A stretch of 64,000 nt of DNA from Tabrizicola fusiformis (GTDB lineage: Bacteria > Pseudomonadota > Alphaproteobacteria > Rhodobacterales > Rhodobacteraceae): contig NZ_JABUHN010000008.1 in NCBI RefSeq assembly GCF_013328815.1, positions 1 through 64,000 on the forward strand. Reading direction: 5' to 3'. The translations under genes were made by a program, and so were the position numbers. Below are positions 44,001 to 52,182 of this stretch, in pieces; the first letter of the stretch is position 1, and each line of letters opens with the position of its first letter. Under the pieces are notes generated by a model. It was not told the DNA's origin, did not search any database, and worked only from the letters and a program-made list of their open reading frames with translations.

Positions 44001-45579
44001 GGGGCCGGTAGACCGACGACAGCACGGCGGCAGGCGTGTCATCGCCCATCGAGGCGACCATTTCCTTGCCGTCTTCGGCCATCGGCGCCAGAACCTGTTC
44101 CAGTTCCTCCACCGTATAGCCCGCCGCGATCTGCCGCTTGCGCAGTTCGGCGCCGGTGTGAACCGCCTTTTCCGGCACATCATGCAACAAGGCGTTCAGA
44201 TCAACGATCTTGCCCACCCAATCGCCATAGGGCTGATTTCCGGCCAGTTTGTCCTTGATCTCGGTGTCGTGGTAAAGCTTGCCATTCGCCATATCGACGG
44301 CAATCATCTGCCCCGGCCCCAGCGCGCCCTTTTCGCGCACGGTGCTTTCATCGACCGGCACCATCCCGGCTTCGGACCCCGCAATCAGCATCCCGTCGCC
44401 GGTGATGACATAGCGCATCGGCCGCAGCCCGTTACGGTCCAGCCCGCCGCAAACCCAGCGTCCATCGGTCATGGCCAGCGCCGCCGGCCCGTCCCAAGGC
44501 TCGATCACCGAGTTGCAGTAGGAATACATATCCGCCCATGCCTTGGGCATGTTGGTGGTGGCCTTCGACCACGCCTCGGGCACCAGCATGGTTTTCGCCA
44601 TCGGCGCCGAACGGCCCGAACGCACCAGAACCTCAAACACCGCATCCAGCGCGCCCGAGTCAGAGGTGCCGCCCGGGATGATCGGCTTGATATCCTCGGC
44701 CATCTCGCCAAAGGCGCTGGAAGCCATGCGAATCTCGTGGCTCTTCATCCAGTTGACGTTGCCCTTCAGCGTGTTGATCTCGCCGTTATGGGCCAACATG
44801 CGGAAGGGCTGCGCCAGCCACCACTGCGGGAAGGTGTTGGTGGAATAGCGCTGGTGATAGATCGCAAAGGCGCTCTCGAAGCGTTCGTCCTGCAGATCAG
44901 GGTAGAACACCGAAACCTGCTCGGCCAGCATCATGCCTTTGTAGATAATCGACCGGCAGGACAGGCTGCACAGATACATGCCCTGAATGCCCGCCGCCGT
45001 CGCCGCCTTCTCGATCCGGCGGCGAATGATATACAGCTCGCGCTCAAACTGCTCGGGGTCCGAACCGTCTTCGCAGCGGATCAGGATCTGCTCGATCTCG
45101 GGCCGCGTCGCATTGGCCTTTTCCCCCAGAACCGAGGTATCCACCGGCACATGCCGCCAGCCATAGATGTAATGGCCCATCCGCAGCACTTCGGTTTCCA
45201 CGATGGTCCGGCACCGCTCCTGCGCGCCGAAATCGGTGCGCGGCAGGAAGACCTGACCGACCGCGATCAGCTTTTTCGTATCCGGCTCATGGCCCGTGCG
45301 GCGGACCTGATCGTAAAAGAACTTCACCGGGATTTGCACATGGATGCCCGCGCCGTCGCCGGTCTTGCCATCGGCATCCACCGCGCCCCGGTGCCAGATC
45401 GCCCGCAGGGCCGAAATCCCGCTTTCCACCACCTTGCGGCTGGGCTTGCCGGAAATCGACACCACCAGACCCACGCCGCAGGACGAATGCTCATCCTCGG
45501 TCTTGTAAAGCCCGTTCGCGTCCATCCAGGCGCGCTTTTCTTCTTCGGCCTTCACCCAGGCTTCATCATAGATCGTCAT
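41041..45579 (-). CDS. gltB: Glutamate synthase (NADPH) large subunit
   Basis: A 1512-residue GOGAT alpha subunit that makes glutamate from glutamine and 2-oxoglutarate. The catalytic N-terminal cysteine follows a short propeptide in DEHSSCGVGLVVS (Cys about 34). Then come the glutamine amidotransferase domain (to about 430), the central domain, the FMN/synthase domain with SGHNGGTGASPATSIKYAGL and the 3Fe-4S cysteines in CIMVRQCQSNTCPVGVC, and the C-terminal GXGXG beta-helix with repeated glycines (about 1270-1480). Length matches the family. gltD lies upstream in the same direction, with one secreted-protein gene between them. Confidence 0.97.
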   Translation of the reverse strand: MTIYDEAWVKAEEEKRAWMDANGLYKTEDEHSSCGVGLVVSISGKPSRKVVESGISALRAIWHRGAVDADGKTGDGAGIHVQIPVKFFYDQVRRTGHEPDTKKLIAVGQVFLPRTDFGAQERCRTIVETEVLRMGHYIYGWRHVPVDTSVLGEKANATRPEIEQILIRCEDGSDPEQFERELYIIRRRIEKAATAAGIQGMYLCSLSCRSIIYKGMMLAEQVSVFYPDLQDERFESAFAIYHQRYSTNTFPQWWLAQPFRMLAHNGEINTLKGNVNWMKSHEIRMASSAFGEMAEDIKPIIPGGTSDSGALDAVFEVLVRSGRSAPMAKTMLVPEAWSKATTNMPKAWADMYSYCNSVIEPWDGPAALAMTDGRWVCGGLDRNGLRPMRYVITGDGMLIAGSEAGMVPVDESTVREKGALGPGQMIAVDMANGKLYHDTEIKDKLAGNQPYGDWVGKIVDLNALLHDVPEKAVHTGAELRKRQIAAGYTVEELEQVLAPMAEDGKEMVASMGDDTPAAVLSSVYRPLSHFFRQNFSQVTNPPIDSLREGRVMSLKTRFGNLRNVLDENSSQTEILVLESPFIANGEFEVLVERFGAQVAFIDCTFPAGADHDALRQGLERIRAEAEDAVRSGAGQLILTDEHQGTAKVAMPMILATSAVHSWLTRKGLRTFCSINVRSAECIDPHYFAVLIGSGATTVNPYLAEDSIADRINRGLLEGSLLDAMRSYRDAIDAGLLKIMSKMGISVISSYRGGLNFEAVGLSRAMVAEYFPGMQSRISGIGLQGLQMKVVEVHAKGWLGGADVLPIGGFYKARRSGEKHAWEAQTMHMLQSACDRASFDIWKQYSAAMRANPPIHIRDLLDIKALGKPVPIEEVESITSIRKRFVTPGMSLGALSPEAHKTLNVAMNRIGAKSDSGEGGEDPAHFLPEPNGDNPSAKIKQVASGRFGVTAEYLNACEELEIKVAQGAKPGEGGQLPGMKVTALIARLRHSTPGVTLISPPPHHDIYSIEDLAQLIYDLKQINPRAKVTVKLVSSSGVGTIAAGVAKAKADVILISGHNGGTGASPATSIKYAGLPWEMGLTEAHQVLAMNNLRERVTLRTDGGLRTGRDVVMAAMMGAEEYGIGTAALIAMGCIMVRQCQSNTCPVGVCVQDERLRAKFTGTADKVVNLITFYAQEVREILASIGARSMDEIIGRADLLSQVSRGSAHLDDLDLNPLLISVDSSQKITYDRSKPRNAVPDTLDAEIIRDGARFFEDGEKMQLSYAVRNTLRTIGTRASSHIVKKFGMRNSLQPDHLTVKLQGSCGQSLGAFAVNGLKIEVQGDANDYVGKGLSGGTIAVRPAMASPLKAEENTIIGNTVLYGATDGFLFAAGRAGERFAVRNSGASVVVEGCGSNGCEYMTGGVAVILGRIGANFGAGMTGGMAYIYDPEGTAEDFVNPESLIACAVAHPHWEAQLKGLIARHLAETGSRKAERILANWEAERANFLQVCPKEMIARLPYPLSDEAVKVPAE

Positions 45580-45582
45580 GGC

Positions 45583-46317
45583 TCACTCCTTCGGGCTGGC
45601 GGTCGTCAGGTGGAAACGCGCCTGATGCAGCCCCGCGCCGGGGGCCTGCGACATCAGCGCATCGCATTCGAAAATCGGTTGGGTCGCGGCAAATCCCGGC
45701 TCACCCGGCTGGATGAACTGCACCGGGCTGCCTTCCAGCGGCGACCATGTGCCATCGGGCTGCAACCATTCCGAGGTGCCGGAAAAGAACAGCCGCCAGT
45801 CGCGGTGGATATATTCTTTCCCCCGCGCTGTGCGCAGCACGTTCCCGGCATCGTCGGTCTCGGTATATTCGAACTCGGTCTGGTCCAGCGTCACGCCGTC
45901 GATGGTAAAGGTCTTGCCGGTCAGCACATCATGGCCGCGCACCTTGGAATGCTGCCCGTCATCCTTGGACAGCTCAAAGATGAAATCGTCGCGGCCCTTG
46001 GTCAGCAGATCGTCAAAGCTGGCCGGGTCCGCGGGATTGGGATCAAGCCGCTGCGTCACCATCGGGTTCAGCTCGATGCTTTCCACCCATTGCGTCTCGC
46101 GGTCGATCCGGCTCAGGAAGAACAGCCCCTCCTGATCGAAATCGGCCCGCCACTGATCGCCGGGGGCATCGCCCTCGCATTTGTAGTAATTCGCCACATA
46201 GCAGCCACGCGACTGCACCGTCAGCCAGGCCGTGCAACCCTCGGGCGGGGTGAAGCTGCCCGCCTCTGCGGCCACAGGCAGCATCAGGGCGAAGGTCAGG
46301 GTCATCACGTTGCGCAT
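45583..46317 (-). CDS. Secreted protein of unknown function between gltD and gltB
   Basis: A 244-residue exported protein. Signal peptide MRNVMTLTFALMLPVAAEAG, cleaved near EAGS. The mature protein has cysteines in EGCTAWLTVQSRGCYVANYY and CEGD, then a beta-rich body (WRADFDQEGLFFLSRID, DDLLTKGRDDFIFELSKDDG, FTIDGVTLDQTEFEYTET, DWRLFFSGTSEW) that recalls a lipocalin- or DUF-type barrel. I do not recognise a characterised family. GGAGAC precedes ATG 46317. It ends 3 bp before gltB, so it is cotranscribed with glutamate synthase; the reason is not apparent. Confidence 0.78.
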   Translation of the reverse strand: MRNVMTLTFALMLPVAAEAGSFTPPEGCTAWLTVQSRGCYVANYYKCEGDAPGDQWRADFDQEGLFFLSRIDRETQWVESIELNPMVTQRLDPNPADPASFDDLLTKGRDDFIFELSKDDGQHSKVRGHDVLTGKTFTIDGVTLDQTEFEYTETDDAGNVLRTARGKEYIHRDWRLFFSGTSEWLQPDGTWSPLEGSPVQFIQPGEPGFAATQPIFECDALMSQAPGAGLHQARFHLTTASPKE

Positions 46318-46448
46318 TGCCGTCTCCTGCCGATGGGTCAGCCGGGCTGACCGTTCAATTCCGGGGGCGCCTGGGTGGGGTTGCGGGCTGTATCTACGGA
46401 AAAAATACGCAGAAACTACAGAAGCACGACGCAAACCTGACGCCCGTT

Positions 46449-47885
46449 TTATTCTGCCGCCACAGTGGCCGATTGCGCCAGATAGCCAAGGATCGCATCG
46501 GCGGCTTCGCGCCCGTCGCGGATTGCCCAGACCACCAGAGAAGCGCCGCGCACGATGTCGCCCACCGCATAAACGCCCGGCAGGCTGGTGGCATGGCTGC
46601 GGAAATCGGCCTTGATGGTGCCCCAACGGGTCACGGCCAGTTCCGGCACACCCCACAGCGTCGGGATCGCCTCGGGCTCAAAGCCCAGCGCCTGCACCAC
46701 CAGATCGGCGGGTTCGACATAATCGGCACCCTCGATCACCTCGGGCGACTGGCGGCCGCTGGCATCGGGGGCGCCAAGGCGCATCTTCTGCACCATCACG
46801 CCCTCAACCTCGACCCCGCCGGTAAAGCCCTTGGGCGCCGAAAGCCAAACGAATTCAACGCCCTCTTCCTCGGCATTCTGCACTTCGCGCTGGCTGCCCG
46901 GCATATTGGCCTTGTCGCGGCGATAGAGGCATTTCACCGAAACCGCGCCCTGCCGGATCGCCGTGCGCACGCAGTCCATCGCGGTGTCGCCGCCACCGAT
47001 CACCACCACGCGCTTGCCCTTGGCATCCAGAGCGCCACTGTCAAACTCGGGCACATCATCGCCAAAGCTCTTGCGGTTGGAAGCCGTCAGATAATCCAGC
47101 GCCTTGACGATGCCGCGGGCCCCCGCGCCCGGCGCCTCGATGGCGCGCACCTTGTAGACGCCGGTGGCAATCAGCACCGCATCATGCTGGCCGCGAATAG
47201 CGTCAAACGACAGGTCCACCCCGACATTGCAGTTCAGCACAAAGGTCACGCCCGCCTCTTCCAGCTGAGCAATCCGTTGCATCACAACGGGTTTTTCCAG
47301 CTTGAAGCCCGGAATGCCATAGGTCAGCAGACCGCCCGCGCGGTCGTAACGGTCATAGACCGTCACCTGAATCCCCTTGCGGCGCAGGTTGTCCGCCGCC
47401 GCCAGCCCGCCCGGACCGGCGCCGATGATGCCCACCGATTCCACCCGCTCGGCATGGGGGCGGATCGGCTTGACCCAGCCGTTTTCCCAAGCCGTGTCGG
47501 TGATGTATTTTTCGACCGCGCCAATCGTCACGGTGCCGTGGCCGGACTGTTCAATCACGCAATTGCCTTCGCAAAGGCGGTCCTGCGGGCAGATACGGCC
47601 GCAGATTTCGGGGAAGGTGTTGGTGGCCTGCGAAATCTCATAGGCTTCTTCCAGACGGCCCTCGGCGGTCAGGCGCAGCCAGTCGGGGATGTTGTTGTGC
47701 AAGGGGCAATGCGACTGGCAATAGGGCACGCCGCACTGGCTGCACCGGCTGGCCTGCTCGGCGGCCTTCTGCGCCGCGAACTCCTGATAAATCTCATCGA
47801 AATCATGGCTGCGCGAAGATGCGTCACGCTTCTGCGGCATCTCTTTGCCCAGGGTGACAAACTTCAGCATCTTCTGCGTGGCCAT
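46449..47885 (-). CDS. gltD: Glutamate synthase (NADPH) small subunit
   Basis: A 478-residue GOGAT beta subunit that passes electrons from NADPH through FAD and 4Fe-4S centres to GltB. The N-terminal cysteines are in SRCSQCGVPYCQSHCPLHNN and ICPQDRLCEGNCVIE. FAD motif GAGPGGLAAADNLRRKG, NADPH motif VVIGGGDTAMDC, and the C-terminal PGVYAVGDIVRGASLVVWAI are present. ATG 47885 gives the usual N terminus MATQKMLKFV. It is first in the gltD-x-gltB operon. Confidence 0.96.
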   Translation of the reverse strand: MATQKMLKFVTLGKEMPQKRDASSRSHDFDEIYQEFAAQKAAEQASRCSQCGVPYCQSHCPLHNNIPDWLRLTAEGRLEEAYEISQATNTFPEICGRICPQDRLCEGNCVIEQSGHGTVTIGAVEKYITDTAWENGWVKPIRPHAERVESVGIIGAGPGGLAAADNLRRKGIQVTVYDRYDRAGGLLTYGIPGFKLEKPVVMQRIAQLEEAGVTFVLNCNVGVDLSFDAIRGQHDAVLIATGVYKVRAIEAPGAGARGIVKALDYLTASNRKSFGDDVPEFDSGALDAKGKRVVVIGGGDTAMDCVRTAIRQGAVSVKCLYRRDKANMPGSQREVQNAEEEGVEFVWLSAPKGFTGGVEVEGVMVQKMRLGAPDASGRQSPEVIEGADYVEPADLVVQALGFEPEAIPTLWGVPELAVTRWGTIKADFRSHATSLPGVYAVGDIVRGASLVVWAIRDGREAADAILGYLAQSATVAAE

Positions 47886-48042
47886 GGCTGCGCCCTCCGG
47901 AATAACTCGCGTGGAAGGCATACGGGAAGCGCAGACAGAATAAAAGTCAACATGGCTGACCTATTTGTCGGTTTTTTCCGGCTGGCAGGGGTCTTTTTGG
48001 GTGACGCGGCAAATATTAGGTCAGCAGATGACACCTATCACC

Positions 48043-48840
48043 CTAAAACCCCAGCGAAAGCGCCACGAAAGCCACCGTCCCAAGGATGATTCGCCACCAC
48101 CCGAACAGCGCATAGCCATGACGGGAGATATAGCCCAAGACCCATTTCACCACGATGACACCCGTGACAAAGGCCAGAAGAAACCCCACCCCGATCTGGC
48201 TCCATGCTGAAAAATCCAGCAGATCGCGGTTTTTCAGCAGGTCATAACCCACCGCCGCCGCCATGGTCGGCAGGGACAGAAAGAAGGAAAACTCGGCCGC
48301 CGCGCGCTTTTCCACGCGCAGGAACAAGGCCGCCACAATCGTCGCCCCCGACCGCGACACGCCGGGCACCATGGCCAGACATTGCGCGCAACCGATCAGC
48401 AATGCCTTGCGCAGGGGCAGCGCCGCCGCGTCAAACTCTTCCGGCGCGGGCGCCAGCCGGTCCACGAACAACAGGATCACCCCGCCCAGAACCAGCATCA
48501 CAGCAATCAGCCGGGGGGTTTCGAACAGCACCGCCTTGATGAAATCATGCGCCAGCACCCCCACCACCACCGCCGGCAGAAAGGCCAGCAGCACCGAGAC
48601 GATGAAGCGCAGGTTGCCCGGATCGCGCGGCGCCGAAAACACCTGCCACAGCTTGGCGGCATAAACCGTCATCAGAGCCAGAACGGCACCAAGCTGGATC
48701 ACCACCTCAAAGGTTTTCCCGCTGCTCTCAAACCCCAGAAAATGCGACGCCAGCAGCAGATGCCCGGTGGAGGACACCGGAATGAACTCGGTCAGCCCTT
48801 CAAGCAGGCCCAGAAGCGCCGAGATGCCAAGATCGGCCAA
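48043..48840 (-). CDS. uppP: Undecaprenyl-diphosphatase UppP (BacA)
   Basis: A 265-residue membrane enzyme that dephosphorylates undecaprenyl diphosphate to recycle the lipid carrier for peptidoglycan and other envelope polymers. The two active-site motifs are [20 protein letters not shown] near the N terminus and [11 protein letters not shown] near residue 165. About eight membrane helices are predicted. It starts 3 bp after the stop of the NDUFA9-like gene, so they are cotranscribed. Overexpression in this family gives bacitracin resistance. Confidence 0.95.
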   Translation of the reverse strand: MADLGISALLGLLEGLTEFIPVSSTGHLLLASHFLGFESSGKTFEVVIQLGAVLALMTVYAAKLWQVFSAPRDPGNLRFIVSVLLAFLPAVVVGVLAHDFIKAVLFETPRLIAVMLVLGGVILLFVDRLAPAPEEFDAAALPLRKALLIGCAQCLAMVPGVSRSGATIVAALFLRVEKRAAAEFSFFLSLPTMAAAVGYDLLKNRDLLDFSAWSQIGVGFLLAFVTGVIVVKWVLGYISRHGYALFGWWRIILGTVAFVALSLGF

Positions 48841-48843
48841 GTG

Positions 48844-49830
48844 TCAGACTTTGCGCAGATTCTTGGCCGATTCCTTGATCGCGGCATATTGGCCCGAAGG
48901 GCGGTAGCGCCACAGATATTCCGGCAGCACGGCATCCAGATCGGTCGCCACGATGCCCAGATCGGCCAGCGTCCGCGCGTCGGGCGCCACCACATTGTCG
49001 CTGCGCAGGCTGGTCACCTGATCACGGGTCAGGATCTTGTTCGGGATCAGTCCCAGCGTCAGCGCCGAGGCGAAATCGGTTAGCCCGCCAATGATGCGAC
49101 CCACAAAGAACGGCAGGTTCAGAACCAGACGACGGCGGCGGATCACCAGCAGCATCTTGACAATCAGTCCCTTCAGCGTTTCGACATCCGGCCCGCCCAG
49201 TTCATAGATGCCCGGCGCCGCCTGCCCCGTCACGCCCTTGACCGCCGCCTGCGCCACGTCATCGACATGGACCGGCTGGAACCGGGTATTGCCACCGACC
49301 AGCGGCAGAACCGGACCCCTGCCCGCCATCCCGGCAAAGCGGTTGAAGAACCCGTCCTCGCTGCCGAAAATCACCGAAGGCCGCAGGATCATGGCCGTGG
49401 GGAAGGCCGCCAGAACGGCCTTCTCGCCCTCGCCCTTCGACTGGGCGTAAAGGCTGGCCGCAGCCGGATCGGCACCGATGGCCGACAGATGCACCAGCCG
49501 CGCCACGCCCTCTTCGGCGGCAATCCGGGCCACGCGACCCGCGCCCTCGGCCTGCACGGCCTCAAAGTTGTTCTTTCCGCCACGGTCAAAGGTGCCGACG
49601 CAGTTCACCACCGCATCCGCCCCCCGCATCGCCGCGCGCACGCTGGCATCGTCGCGGATGTTGCACAGAACCGGCTCGACCTGACCGACGGCGCCATAGG
49701 GCTTGACGAACAGCGCCTCGTTCGGGCGGCGGACGGCGACACGCACGCGCCAGCCTTCTTTGGCCATGCGGCGGGCAATATAGCGCCCGACAAAGCCCGA
49801 ACCGCCGTAGATCGTGACAAGCTTGCTCAT
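48844..49830 (-). CDS. NDUFA9-like complex I/NAD-dependent epimerase-family protein
   Basis: A 328-residue atypical short-chain dehydrogenase of the NDUFA9 family. The dinucleotide motif is [19 protein letters not shown]; later segments [20 protein letters not shown] and [17 protein letters not shown] are typical. In alphaproteobacteria such as Paracoccus a homologue is known as a complex I accessory subunit, while other members act in quinone or lipid metabolism. ATG 49830 begins the Rossmann fold; the longer open frame upstream overlaps no recognisable domain. It precedes uppP. Confidence 0.85.
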   Translation of the reverse strand: MSKLVTIYGGSGFVGRYIARRMAKEGWRVRVAVRRPNEALFVKPYGAVGQVEPVLCNIRDDASVRAAMRGADAVVNCVGTFDRGGKNNFEAVQAEGAGRVARIAAEEGVARLVHLSAIGADPAAASLYAQSKGEGEKAVLAAFPTAMILRPSVIFGSEDGFFNRFAGMAGRGPVLPLVGGNTRFQPVHVDDVAQAAVKGVTGQAAPGIYELGGPDVETLKGLIVKMLLVIRRRRLVLNLPFFVGRIIGGLTDFASALTLGLIPNKILTRDQVTSLRSDNVVAPDARTLADLGIVATDLDAVLPEYLWRYRPSGQYAAIKESAKNLRKV

Positions 49831-50014
49831 CGCATACCCTCTCGCTGCCCCGCTTGCGGGGTCTGATCGCCTTGCCGCCTGAATATCTGCCCGCCCCAGC
49901 CCGGGCAAGCGCAAAGACCGGCAGCCCCCCGCGCAAGGCTGCGACGAAAAAACAGGAATCTTGGTGCGACCCCTGTTGACACCCCCCGCCACCTTCTCTA
50001 AATCGCCCCTCAGT

Positions 50015-50099
50015 GCCCAGATGGCGGAATTGGTAGACGCACTGGTTTCAGGTACCAGCGCTGCAAGGCGTGGAGGTTCGAGTCCTCTTCTGGGCACCA
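50015..50099 (+). tRNA. tRNA-Leu(CAG)
   Basis: An 85-nt class II tRNA. The acceptor stem GCCCAGA pairs with TCTGGGC. The anticodon stem CTGGT/ACCAG encloses the loop TTCAGGT with anticodon CAG. A long variable arm follows, then the T arm with GGTTCGAGTCC, and the gene encodes ACCA at the 3' end. Confidence 0.96.
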
Positions 50100-50111
50100 A
50101 TTACCAAGAAT

Positions 50112-50152
50112 GCCGCGTGATCCCAACGGATTACGCGGCTTTCTTGTTTTTC
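50112..50152 (+). terminator. Terminator after tRNA-Leu
   Basis: GCCGCGT (50112-50118) pairs with ACGCGGC (50133-50139), with an inner GATCC/GGATT stem, followed by the T-rich run TTTCTTGTTTTT. Confidence 0.85.
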
Positions 50153-50169
50153 GCACCGGGGCTGGCGGG

Positions 50170-51036
50170 TCAGTAAAGCCCCAAATCGCGCATGATCGGT
50201 GGCCAGTCCTTGATCCGTTTGCGGGCCTTTTCGGGGGCGCGGCCGGCGATCTCATGGATGATCACATTCATCAGCGTGGTCATCGGTCCGGTGCTTTCCA
50301 GAAAGGCATCGACCTTGGTCGTGACATGAAAGACGAAAGGCGTCTCGGCCTGGGCCCAGGTGTTCAGCTCGTCCGTCACCACCACAACCTGCATTCCAAG
50401 GCCGCGCGCCGTCTGCACGACGGCCAGCGCCTCGCGGGCATAGGGGGCCATATCGATCAGGACCAGACAGCGCGCCTCGTTCGCGCGGCGGAACGAGGGA
50501 ATCCATTCCACCAAACCGCCGTCATGCGGCGACAGGAACCGCACCGATCCGCGCACAATGGCAAGGCGCCGGGCAAAATCCTCGGCGATGCCGCGGATGG
50601 TCTGAAAGCCGGTCACGAAAACCTCGTCCGCGGCGGCGATGGCATCAATGGCCTGCGGCCAGGCGGGTTTTTCCACCTCATGCGCCAGAGCAAGGACGGC
50701 ATCGGCATCCCGTTTCAGAATCGCGCCGATTTCGCTGTCCAGCAACCGGAAATAACGGTCGCTGGGCGAGACATGGGCATGGACCAGCGCCGCTTGCAGA
50801 TCTTCCTTCAGGCCCTGCAAACCCTTGTAGCCCGCGCGTTTGAGGAACCGGCTGACGGTGATCTCGCTGACCCCGGTTTTCGCGGCGATCGAGGCGCCGG
50901 TTTCCAGCCCGAGCGTCGCCTCGTTCAGAATCAGCCACTGGGCGATGACCGCCTCTGATTTGGTCAAGCCGCCTGAAATGCTGCGCAATCTTGCGGCAAG
51001 CGGCGAATCTTCGGTCTGGGGCGGCAGATCATTCAT
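50170..51036 (-). CDS. RpiR/MurR-family transcriptional regulator
   Basis: A 288-residue regulator with an N-terminal RpiR helix-turn-helix (about residues 10-85: GLTKSEAVIAQWLILNE, ASIAAKTGVSEITVSRFLKR) and a C-terminal SIS sugar-isomerase-like ligand domain (about 125-260: ADEVFVTGFQTIRGIAEDF). SIS ligands are usually phosphosugars, but RpiR proteins also control amine and amino-acid transport. It diverges from the PotD-like operon. An 8-bp inverted repeat overlaps its start codon. ATG 51036 gives the family length; longer upstream frames lack support. Confidence 0.9.
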   Translation of the reverse strand: MNDLPPQTEDSPLAARLRSISGGLTKSEAVIAQWLILNEATLGLETGASIAAKTGVSEITVSRFLKRAGYKGLQGLKEDLQAALVHAHVSPSDRYFRLLDSEIGAILKRDADAVLALAHEVEKPAWPQAIDAIAAADEVFVTGFQTIRGIAEDFARRLAIVRGSVRFLSPHDGGLVEWIPSFRRANEARCLVLIDMAPYAREALAVVQTARGLGMQVVVVTDELNTWAQAETPFVFHVTTKVDAFLESTGPMTTLMNVIIHEIAGRAPEKARKRIKDWPPIMRDLGLY

Positions 51037-51080
51037 GACAGAGTTTACAGCAATATTTCTAAATGATAGCGTTCTGTCAT
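51035..51080. promoter_or_regulatory. Widely spaced inverted repeat at the RpiR start
   Basis: ATGACAGA (51035-51042) and TCTGTCAT (51073-51080) are perfect 8-bp inverted arms separated by 30 bp, with the left arm covering the regulator start codon. Arms three helical turns apart would suit two dimers or a loop; autoregulation and control of the divergent transporter operon are plausible. Confidence 0.4.
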
Positions 51081-51162
51081 AGATATAACACGCCCGAGTC
51101 GCCGCCGCCAAGCCTTTTCACCACCAACGGCCCGACCAACTGGCACCAACCGGGAGAATGTC

Positions 51163-52182
51163 ATGAAGGCAGTTGGAATTGCATCGGTCCTCGCACTTGC
51201 GGCCGGGATGGCGCAGGCGGAAGGATCGCTCGCGCTGTATAACTGGGGCGACTACATCAACCCCGATGTGCTGACGAAGTTCACCGAGGAAACCGGCATT
51301 GCCGTGACGCTCGACACCTATTCGTCGAACGAAGAGATGCTGGCCAAGATTCAGGCCGGTGCGACGGGCTATGACATCGTTTTTCCGTCTGTCCATATGA
51401 ATGACATCATGATCAAGCTGGGCCTGCTGGAAAAGACCGGCATCAACAGCCATCCCGATTTCAAGAACATCAACCCCGCCTTCCTGCGCGCCAAGGAAGA
51501 CCCGGCGAGCGAATATTGCCTGCCCTATGCCTGGGGCACCGTGGGGATCTTCTATAACGAGGCTGTCACCGGCCCGATCACCGGCTGGGCCGATTTCTTT
51601 GCCATTCCCGAAAAGACCGGCGGCAAGATCACCCTGCTGGACGACATGCGCGAGGTCATCGCCATCGGGCACATCATGAACGGCACCTCCGTCAACAGCA
51701 CCGACCCGGCTGCGGTGCAGGCGGCGACGGATTATGTGCTGGCGCACAAGGGCGCCGTCTCGGCTTTCACCTATGAGGTGCCGCCGATGCTGACTTCGGG
51801 TGATATTGCGGCGGGGCATTTCTTTGTCGGCGGCAACGTCTTTTTCACCGAGACCCCGAACATCAAATATGTGATCCCGGCCGAAGGCGGCACGATGTAT
51901 CAGGAAAACATCTGCATGTTGGCATCTGCGCCGAACAAGGAGAACGCCAGGAAATTCATGGAGTTCTACCTGCGCCCGGAGATTGCCGCGCTGAACGTCG
52001 CGCAACAGTTCAACGGCACACCCAACACCCCCGCCAATGATCTGACACCCGAGGCGATCAAGTCGAACCCGAATATCAACGTCGGTGCCGATACGATGGC
52101 GCGGCTTCAGATCTTTGAAGACATCGGGGCGGCGCTGAAGCTGTATGACCGCGCCTGGAACACCATCCGCACGGCGCAATAA
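51163..52182 (+). CDS. PotD-type polyamine/amine ABC substrate-binding protein
   Basis: A 339-residue periplasmic binding protein of the spermidine/putrescine group. The signal peptide MKAVGIASVLALAAGMAQAE is clear. The mature start LALYNWGDYINPDVLTKF is the classical PotD/PotF opening, followed by YDIVFPSVHMNDIMIKLGLL and YCLPYAWGTVGIFYNE. GGGAGAATGTC precedes ATG 51163. The ligand could be a polyamine or another cationic amine or amino-acid derivative, in view of the downstream monooxygenase and amidase genes. Confidence 0.92.
   Translation: MKAVGIASVLALAAGMAQAEGSLALYNWGDYINPDVLTKFTEETGIAVTLDTYSSNEEMLAKIQAGATGYDIVFPSVHMNDIMIKLGLLEKTGINSHPDFKNINPAFLRAKEDPASEYCLPYAWGTVGIFYNEAVTGPITGWADFFAIPEKTGGKITLLDDMREVIAIGHIMNGTSVNSTDPAAVQAATDYVLAHKGAVSAFTYEVPPMLTSGDIAAGHFFVGGNVFFTETPNIKYVIPAEGGTMYQENICMLASAPNKENARKFMEFYLRPEIAALNVAQQFNGTPNTPANDLTPEAIKSNPNINVGADTMARLQIFEDIGAALKLYDRAWNTIRTAQ

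Noticed and set aside
40963-46350. Plus-strand open frame of 1795 codons
   Set aside because: Exactly antisense to gltB and the secreted-protein gene. The translation is rich in His, Arg, Gln and Gly with no domain pattern.
50015-50152. tRNA-Leu as attachment site of an integrated element
   Set aside because: No integrase gene and no repeat of the tRNA 3' end was seen in the following 10 kb; the sequence after it is a normal terminator.
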